Part shown: positions 15,244 to 19,331 of the stretch, one piece after another
How positions within the stretch are numbered: the stretch's first letter is position 1
Layout: each line of letters begins with the position of its first letter
Origin: Microbacterium sp.
Lineage (GTDB): Bacteria > Actinomycetota > Actinomycetes > Actinomycetales > Microbacteriaceae
NCBI GenBank assembly: GCA_031286555.1
Contig: JAITUD010000035.1
Location: 1 to 19,331, forward strand
Direction of reading: 5' to 3'
DNA: 19,331 nucleotides
Made by a program: the position numbers and the translations under genes
Notes under the pieces: model-generated
The model's input: the letters and a program-made list of their open reading frames with translations, nothing else
The model's database searches: none
Told to the model about the DNA's origin: nothing

Positions 15244-15353
15244 TGTGGATAACTTCGGTTGCCACGGTAGTCATCCATGCTGTGAACGGCAAGCTGCGCA
15301 CGGAAACACGCGGGTGTGTCGGAGATCGACGCGGTGGGAAAGGTTGTGGATAA
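15244..15353. promoter_or_regulatory. Two perfect DnaA boxes upstream of dnaA
   Basis: TTATCCACA occurs on the minus strand at 15244-15252 and 15345-15353. The first lies about 5 nt past the predicted dnaA transcription start, the second about 50 bp upstream of its -35 box. They may serve DnaA autoregulation or act as a second part of the origin. Confidence 0.85.
15264..15292 (-). promoter_or_regulatory. Predicted dnaA promoter
   Basis: On the minus strand TTGCCG (15292-15287) and TACCGT (15269-15264) are separated by exactly 17 bp, a good sigma-A-type arrangement. Transcription would start near 15257, giving a leader of about 60 nt. Confidence 0.6.
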
Positions 15354-15423
15354 TGGCTGTGCGCTACGACGAGGAAGAGCTGCTCACGACCGGATGCCGG
15401 GGAGAGCGGCGTTCTGTCGTGAT

Positions 15424-15452
15424 TTGCCCTGCGCGGCGGCAGGTCGTACCCT
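15424..15452 (+). promoter_or_regulatory. Predicted rpmH promoter
   Basis: TTGCCC (15424-15429) and TACCCT (15447-15452) are separated by 17 bp. Transcription would start near 15459, about 75 nt before rpmH, and is divergent from the dnaA promoter. Confidence 0.6.
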
Positions 15453-15532
15453 TAATCGGTTGACTTATGCCCTAGAGGCAGTACCCCCGTCTCCGGTCTT
15501 TTCTCCGGTGACACCGATCCCGGAGTGATTCC

Positions 15533-15670
15533 ATGAGCAAGCGCACCTTCCAGCCCAACAACCGTCGTCGCGCCAAGAAGCACGGCTTCCGCGCCCGTAT
15601 GCGCACCCGCGCCGGCCGCGCCATCCTCTCGGCACGCCGCTCGAAGGGCCGCGTCGAGCTCTCGGCGTAA
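15533..15670 (+). CDS. rpmH: 50S ribosomal protein L34
   Basis: This 45-residue, Arg/Lys-rich protein begins MSKRTFQPNNRRRAKKHGFR and ends GRVELSA, the full-length and highly conserved L34 sequence. It is one of the smallest large-subunit proteins and packs against 23S rRNA. GGAG lies 7 nt before the ATG. It is the first gene of the rpmH-rnpA-yidD-yidC-jag unit, in the order found across bacteria next to dnaA. Confidence 0.98.
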   Translation: MSKRTFQPNNRRRAKKHGFRARMRTRAGRAILSARRSKGRVELSA

Positions 15671-15692
15671 CCCCTTCTCTCCCGACGGCCTA

Positions 15693-16037
15693 GTGCTCGC
15701 TCGCCCCAATCGCCTGACCGACGGCGCCGACTACCGACAGGTGGTCCGACGCGGACAGCGATGCGGCGGACCGCGACTGATCGTCTCGCTGCTTCCCCGC
15801 AGCGATGAACGGGCACCCCGTTTCGGGTTCATCGTCAGCAAGCAGGTAGGGACCGCAGTGGTTCGCAATACCGTCCGTCGTCGCCTCAAGGCGATCTGTG
15901 CGGACCTGCTGAGCGCGATTCCTGAGGGCACGGATGTCGTCATCCGTGCCCTCCCTGCATCCGCCACCGCCGAGTTCGGCGACCTGCGCGCCGATGTGGA
16001 CCGCTGCTTCCGCCGCCTCAGCCCGGTGACGCGATGA
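15693..16037 (+). CDS. rnpA: Ribonuclease P protein component
   Basis: This 114-residue basic protein is the cofactor of the RNase P ribozyme that matures tRNA 5' ends. It shows the family core: GFIVSKQVGTAVVRNTVRRRLKAI (residues 45-68 region), with the RNR-type motif RNTVRRRLK at 58-66 that contacts the RNA, and the N-terminal LARPNRLTDGADYRQVVRRG. The start is GTG at 15693, 22 nt after rpmH, with no clear Shine-Dalgarno sequence; similar starts in relatives support it. The stop overlaps the yidD ATG by 4 bp. A perfect 13-bp hairpin lies inside the gene at 15924-15953. Confidence 0.96.
   Translation: MLARPNRLTDGADYRQVVRRGQRCGGPRLIVSLLPRSDERAPRFGFIVSKQVGTAVVRNTVRRRLKAICADLLSAIPEGTDVVIRALPASATAEFGDLRADVDRCFRRLSPVTR
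15924..15953. repeat. 13-bp perfect hairpin inside rnpA
   Basis: GAGGGCACGGATG at 15924-15936 pairs exactly with 15941-15953 around a TCGT loop. It encodes about residues 78-87 of RnpA. No T-run follows, so it is not an ordinary terminator. Confidence 0.9.
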
Positions 16038-16399
16038 GCGCCCTGCCCCAGTACGCCTACGGGAACGCGACGCTGCACCCGAAGGATCTGCTGCGCAGCA
16101 TCCCCGCGATTCCGCGCAATCTGGTACTCGCCTTCCTCACCGCATATCGCGCGGTGATCTCCCCGCTCTATGGGGACGTGTGCAGGTATTACCCTTCTTG
16201 TTCCGCTTACGCTGTAGGAGCCGTGCAGCAGCACGGCGCCGTGAAGGGGAGCCTGCTCTCCGGATGGCGCATCCTGCGGTGCAACCCCTGGAGCGAAGGC
16301 GGCGTCGACGACGTCAAGCCGCACGCTCACTTCCGATACGACCTGACTCCGCATGGATTCGTCGTACCCGCTCGAAAGGACATGAACAGTGGGTCTTGA
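16034..16399 (+). CDS. yidD: Membrane protein insertion efficiency factor YidD
   Basis: This 121-residue protein has the YidD core: an amphipathic region at about residues 28-47 (NLVLAFLTAYRAVISPLYG), then CRYYPSCSAYAVGAVQQHG with Cys50 and Cys56, and GWRILRCNPWSEGGVDDV with Cys83. The family assists YidC-dependent insertion at the inner face of the membrane. It carries an N-terminal extension of about 25 residues and a C-terminal tail longer than in the compact 70-85-residue homologues. The ATG overlaps the rnpA stop (ATGA) and its 3' end overlaps yidC by 11 bp, so the three are translationally linked. Confidence 0.96.
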   Translation: MSALPQYAYGNATLHPKDLLRSIPAIPRNLVLAFLTAYRAVISPLYGDVCRYYPSCSAYAVGAVQQHGAVKGSLLSGWRILRCNPWSEGGVDDVKPHAHFRYDLTPHGFVVPARKDMNSGS

Positions 16400-17474
16400 C
16401 CTTCTGCTCGCAGCCAGCACGCCGACGCCCACGCCGGCGGCCTCCAGCGGGGGCTTCGACCTGCTCGGCACCATCATGTGGCCGTTCAAGTGGCTCGTCG
16501 AGACGATCCTCGTCGGATGGCACTGGCTGTTCACCGCCATGGGGCTGGACCCGGCATCCGGACAGGCGTGGGTGCTGTCCATCATCGGCCTGGTGATCGT
16601 GATCCGACTGGCGGTCTTCCCGCTGTTCGTGAAGCAGATCAAGAGCCAGCGCAAGATGATGGAAATCGCTCCTGAGATGAAGAAGATCCAGGAGAAGTAC
16701 AAGGGCAAGCGCGATCAGCTGTCCCGCGAGGCGATGAGCCGCGAGACCATGGCGCTGTACAAGAAGCACGGCACGACGCCGATGTCGTCGTGTCTGCCGC
16801 TTCTGGTGCAGATGCCGTTCCTGCTCGGCATGTTCTACACGCTCAGCGACGTCGCCAAGCACGCGCAGGCGGGTGTCGGCGGTGTGGGCCTGCTCAACGC
16901 CCAGCTGACCCAGCAGTTCTACGATGCGACGCTGTTCGGGGTTGCGCCGCTGCACGTCAGCCTGAAGGATGCCGTCACCACGAAGCCCGACGGCTGGCAG
17001 GTCACCGTCGCGATCCTCGTCGTCCTGGTGATCCTGATGATCGGATCGCAGTTCTTCACCCAGCTTCAGCTGATCTCGAAGAACCTGTCGCCCGAGGCCA
17101 AGACCGGCCAGGCGTACCAGATGCAGAAGATCATGCTCTACATCCTGCCGCTGGGCTTCATCTTCTCGGGCGTGTTCTTCCCGCTCGGTGTGGTCATCTA
17201 CTGGTTCATCTCGAACCTCTGGACCATGGGCCAGCAGTTCCTCGTCATCCGCGAGATGCCGACACCGGGTTCGGATGCCGCGAAGGCGCGTGAGGAGCGC
17301 CTGGCGCGCAAGGGCAAGGCCATCAACTCGCAGGGCAAGGTCGTGCCGATGGCCGTCTACGACGCCGAGCAGAAGAAGATGCTCGAGGACGCAGAGCGCC
17401 TGAAGGCCCAGCAGCCCAAGCGCGAGCAGCCGATGAGCAAGAAGCGTGCCAAGAAGAAGGGCGGCAACTCGTGA
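16389..17474 (+). CDS. yidC: Membrane protein insertase YidC/Oxa1 family
   Basis: This 361-residue protein inserts membrane proteins, alone or with SecYEG. Hydrophobic segments fall at about residues 29-50, 62-80, 134-155, 206-225 and 249-276. The conserved arginine of the hydrophilic groove is Arg73 in VIRLAVFPLF. A charged helical hairpin (about 81-128, KQIKSQRKMMEIAPEMKKIQ) forms the cytosolic coiled coil. It lacks the large periplasmic domain of Gram-negative YidC, as expected for actinobacteria. The C-terminus is Lys/Arg-rich (KKRAKKKGG), suited to ribosome contact. The GTG at 16389 has AAAGGA 8 nt upstream; the gene overlaps yidD by 11 bp and jag by 4 bp. Confidence 0.97.
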   Translation: MGLDLLLAASTPTPTPAASSGGFDLLGTIMWPFKWLVETILVGWHWLFTAMGLDPASGQAWVLSIIGLVIVIRLAVFPLFVKQIKSQRKMMEIAPEMKKIQEKYKGKRDQLSREAMSRETMALYKKHGTTPMSSCLPLLVQMPFLLGMFYTLSDVAKHAQAGVGGVGLLNAQLTQQFYDATLFGVAPLHVSLKDAVTTKPDGWQVTVAILVVLVILMIGSQFFTQLQLISKNLSPEAKTGQAYQMQKIMLYILPLGFIFSGVFFPLGVVIYWFISNLWTMGQQFLVIREMPTPGSDAAKAREERLARKGKAINSQGKVVPMAVYDAEQKKMLEDAERLKAQQPKREQPMSKKRAKKKGGNS

Positions 17475-17962
17475 CCGAGGATCTGAAGCACCACACCGAG
17501 ACCACCGTGGAGCAGCTCGAGCACGAGGGCGACATCGCCGCGGACTTCATCGAGGAGCTGCTGGACATCGCCGACATCGACGGCGACCTGACCCTCGACG
17601 TGCGCCAGGGGCGTGCCTATGTGTCGGTCGAGGCCGATGGCGACGGCCTGGCCGTGATCTCGGCACCCGACACGGTCCAGGCGCTGCAGGAGCTCACCCG
17701 GCTCGCTGTGCAGAGCAAGACCGGCGCGTTCTCGCGGATGATCCTCGACATCGGCGGGTCGCGCGACACGCGCCGCCGGCAGCTCGAGTCGCTGGTGGAT
17801 GCTGCCGTCTCGAAGCTCGACGAGGGTGCTTCGCAGGCGTCGCTGCCGTCCATGTCGAGCTACGAGCGCAAGCTCGTGCACGACATCGTCGCCGACCGCG
17901 GGCTCATCTCCGAGTCCTACGGTGAGGGCAACGACCGTCACACGGTGATCCGCCGGGGCTGA
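17471..17962 (+). CDS. jag: Jag/KhpB-like protein with KH and R3H domains
   Basis: This 163-residue protein matches the actinobacterial Jag family encoded next to yidC. An acidic N-terminus (1-35) is followed by a KH-like domain (about 37-95, ALQELTRLAVQSKTG, RMILDIGG) and an R3H domain (about 100-162) with the Arg-x3-His pair at Arg133 and His137. The family binds RNA and in Firmicutes influences cell elongation and division. The KH loop reads ISAPDT where a GxxG is expected, so the first domain may not bind RNA in the usual way. The GTG overlaps the yidC stop by 4 bp (17471-17474), indicating coupled translation. Confidence 0.94.
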   Translation: MTEDLKHHTETTVEQLEHEGDIAADFIEELLDIADIDGDLTLDVRQGRAYVSVEADGDGLAVISAPDTVQALQELTRLAVQSKTGAFSRMILDIGGSRDTRRRQLESLVDAAVSKLDEGASQASLPSMSSYERKLVHDIVADRGLISESYGEGNDRHTVIRRG

Positions 17963-18017
17963 GTCCTCCGTGCTCGGCTGTCGAGTGTCCGGTAGTCAGC
18001 AAGCGGACCCCATATCC

Positions 18018-18045
18018 GGTCATTGAGCGAGCGAAGCGAGACGAG
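18018..18045 (+). repeat. Dispersed intergenic repeat, copy B, abutting the rsmG start
   Basis: The segment reads GGTCATTGAGCGAGCGA then AGCGAGACGAG and ends at the base before the rsmG ATG. It shares both blocks with copy A (1416-1451, opposite strand). It therefore occupies the place of the ribosome-binding site of rsmG. Confidence 0.65.
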
Positions 18046-18681
18046 ATGCCTTCCAATGATGCAGAGCTCGAGGCTGAGCCGGCTGCGGCCGCCGTGCTGT
18101 TCGGCGACCGCATCGACCTGGCTCGCCAGTTCACCGAAAACCTCGCTGATCAGGGAGAACTTCGCGGTCTGATCGGTCCGTTGGAGCTTCCGCGACTGTG
18201 GACCCGGCACGTGCTGAACAGCGCGATCGCGGCACCGCTGTTCTCCGGATCTGTGGCGGATGTCGGTTCGGGGGCAGGGCTTCCCGGCATCGTTCTCGCC
18301 ATCGCCCGTCCCGATGTGCAGTGGACGCTGATCGAGCCGATGGAGCGCAGGACCGACTGGCTCAGCGAGCAGGTCGACGCCCTGGGACTCGACAACGTCA
18401 CCGTGATGCGAGCACGCGGTGAAGACGTCGGCATCGAGTTCGACATGGTCACGGCCCGAGCCGTGAGTGCGCTGCGCACATTGGTTCCCGTCGTCGCCCC
18501 GCTGGTGCGCGACGGGGGAGAGATCGCTCTGCTGAAGGGCCAAGGTGCTCCGGCCGAGATCGAGGCTGCACAGAAGGCGCTGCGCAAGTACAAGGTGACC
18601 GAGGTGCGCGTCGAGGTGCTCGGTGAGGGCGTGTTGGACGAGACGACGCGCGTCGTGCGTGGTGTGGTTCGGGGCTCGTAG
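18046..18681 (+). CDS. rsmG: 16S rRNA (guanine527-N7)-methyltransferase RsmG
   Basis: This 211-residue enzyme uses S-adenosylmethionine to methylate G527 of 16S rRNA; loss in other bacteria gives low-level streptomycin resistance. The N-terminal helix holds ARQFTENLADQGELRGLIGP and the family's WTRHVLNS (52-59). The SAM site is ADVGSGAGLPGIVLA (71-85 region), followed by IEPMERRTDWL (96-106 region) and the late ARAVSAL. The start at ATG 18046 lies directly behind a repeat element and has no good Shine-Dalgarno sequence; the in-frame GTG at 18094 is an alternative, and the first 15 residues are poorly conserved in kind. The 83-nt gap from jag suggests the two may be expressed separately. Confidence 0.95.
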   Translation: MPSNDAELEAEPAAAAVLFGDRIDLARQFTENLADQGELRGLIGPLELPRLWTRHVLNSAIAAPLFSGSVADVGSGAGLPGIVLAIARPDVQWTLIEPMERRTDWLSEQVDALGLDNVTVMRARGEDVGIEFDMVTARAVSALRTLVPVVAPLVRDGGEIALLKGQGAPAEIEAAQKALRKYKVTEVRVEVLGEGVLDETTRVVRGVVRGS

Positions 18682-18712
18682 CGCCTTCGGACTTAGGTCC
18701 AGCCAACGGCCC

Positions 18713-18735
18713 GTCCCTACGCTCGCTCAGGGAAC
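18713..18735 (-). repeat. Degenerate dispersed repeat, copy C
   Basis: On the minus strand it reads TTCCCTGAGCGAGCGTAGGG, sharing the TGAGCGAGCG core of copies A and B. The flanking TCCCT/AGGGA pair forms a 5-bp stem. It lies about 30 nt after the rsmG stop. Confidence 0.4.
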
Positions 18736-19070
18736 ACCTCCGCACGCTTGAGCTCTAGGAGAGGTGCTCAGCTGTCTGGGGGCATCTTCTCGGAGTGTGG
18801 GGTGATGGCTGCGACGATGCGGGACGGGATCGGTGACGGGTGTCATTGAGTGGGACCTGGATCTGCGATCGTCGGCGTGCTCCTCTCTGCCGGCGCGTGT
18901 GTTTGCTGTGCCTTTCTTGACCAGGTGTACCGCAGGGAGGAAGCGCTCTTGAGGCGAGCGTGGAATCGATGGGCTGCATGGGGTGCAGCTGGCGCGGGGT
19001 AAGGATGTCTGTCGGCGGCGGGCGACTCTGTCGATGGTGTGCGAGGTGTGCGTGAGGCGTCGCTGCGGAC

Positions 19071-19086
19071 GGTTTCACGTGAGACA
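19071..19086. promoter_or_regulatory. parS: parS chromosome-partitioning site (ParB binding)
   Basis: GGTTTCACGTGAGACA matches the parS consensus TGTTTCACGTGAAACA at 14 of 16 positions, including the complete TTTCACGTGA centre. parS sites cluster near the origin, next to parAB, which is where this one lies. ParB loads here and spreads as a CTP-dependent clamp to support segregation. Confidence 0.85.
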
Positions 19087-19130
19087 TATCGATGGGTGCC
19101 GGTCGGGCCAGGTCTCTTGGATGTGATCCA

Positions 19131-19152
19131 GGTCGGCATGAGGTCAGCATGA
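19131..19152 (+). repeat. 11-bp tandem repeat
   Basis: GGTCGGCATGA is followed directly by GGTCAGCATGA, one mismatch, with a further partial GGT unit. It lies 45 bp right of the parS site in non-coding DNA. No function can be assigned. Confidence 0.6.
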
Positions 19153-19331
19153 GGTAGGAGCAGCCGTCACGCTTCAGTGTGAGACCGCCGGCGTGGTCAT
19201 CAGCGCTGGGGAAGATGCGCCGCCCGCTTGGATGAGCACGGGAACTGCGCGGCGGGCGCTGCTGTGCCGCTTCGCTCGGTTCACGCGGACGTACCCTCCG
19301 CCGGCGTGGCGCATTCTGTGCCGGTGGGACG

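Larger units (their letters stand above)
18682..19331. other. Long non-coding region after rsmG
   Basis: No convincing gene is seen in these 650 bases. Minus-strand frames are Arg/Pro/His/Ser-rich in the way of shadow frames. The plus strand is rich in G and T, as expected for a leading-strand spacer near the origin. It contains a degenerate repeat copy (18713-18735), a CACCTC/GAGGTG pair (18735-18740 and 18761-18766), a parS site (19071-19086) and a short tandem repeat (19131-19152). In relatives parA and parB commonly follow rsmG, so they may begin beyond the window. Confidence 0.6.

Noticed and set aside
18850..19002. 50-residue plus-strand open frame with a hydrophobic stretch starting GTG
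   Set aside because: No ribosome-binding site, no similarity I recognise, and such a frame is expected by chance in GC-rich spacer DNA.
18755..19150. Minus-strand frames of 131 and 98 codons after rsmG
   Set aside because: Composition is Arg/Pro/His/Ser/Thr-rich as in shadow frames, and one crosses the parS site, which reads as VSRET by coincidence of its sequence.
1..19331. Insertion sequences, prophage genes, rRNA or CRISPR arrays
   Set aside because: No transposase or integrase motifs, no regular repeat-spacer pattern and no rRNA landmarks were seen.

Overview
The window carries the chromosomal replication-origin locus of a high-GC Gram-positive actinobacterium, most likely a member of the Microbacteriaceae and probably Microbacterium. 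That placement rests on the order dnaN, recF, dciA (DUF721), gyrB, gyrA, DUF3566 on one side of dnaA and rpmH, rnpA, yidD, yidC, jag, rsmG on the other. It is also supported by high GC content, start codons with no Shine-Dalgarno sequence placed just behind TANNNT boxes, and a dispersed GGTC-TTGAGCGAGCG repeat that I associate with that family. The species is inferred, not read.

Left arm (1-13340, mostly minus strand, read away from the origin): a truncated PEP/pyruvate-binding-domain protein resembling rifampicin phosphotransferase (1-1343); a repeat-rich spacer and a strong intrinsic terminator (1635-1666); then the gyrB-gyrA-DUF3566 unit with its own promoter; then recF-dciA. Between recF and dnaN lies a short accessory insert. 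It holds an 811-residue HTH/STAND-NTPase/TPR regulator (8584-11019), a divergently read 165-residue protein of unknown family (11145-11642) and a GNAT acetyltransferase (11749-12201) fused translationally to the end of dnaN.

Origin (13341-15532): the dnaA-dnaN spacer holds three perfect DnaA boxes, several degenerate ones and an AT-rich patch. Two more perfect boxes lie upstream of dnaA, one of them just past the predicted dnaA transcription start. The dnaA and rpmH promoters are divergent.

Right arm (15533-19331, plus strand): rpmH, rnpA, yidD, yidC and jag are packed with overlaps and form one expression unit for ribosome, RNase P and membrane-insertion functions. rsmG follows after a repeat element that abuts its start codon. 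The last 650 bases hold no convincing gene but contain a good parS site (19071-19086), which suggests parA/parB lie just beyond the window.

The genes cooperate in replication initiation (dnaA, oriC), helicase loading (dciA), the sliding clamp (dnaN), repair (recF), supercoiling (gyrBA) and segregation (parS). The least conventional part is the STAND regulator and unknown-protein pair inside the core replication cluster. Two long perfect hairpins inside coding sequence (8760-8809 and 15924-15953) and an apparent excess of the hexamer GGATGC are also unexplained.
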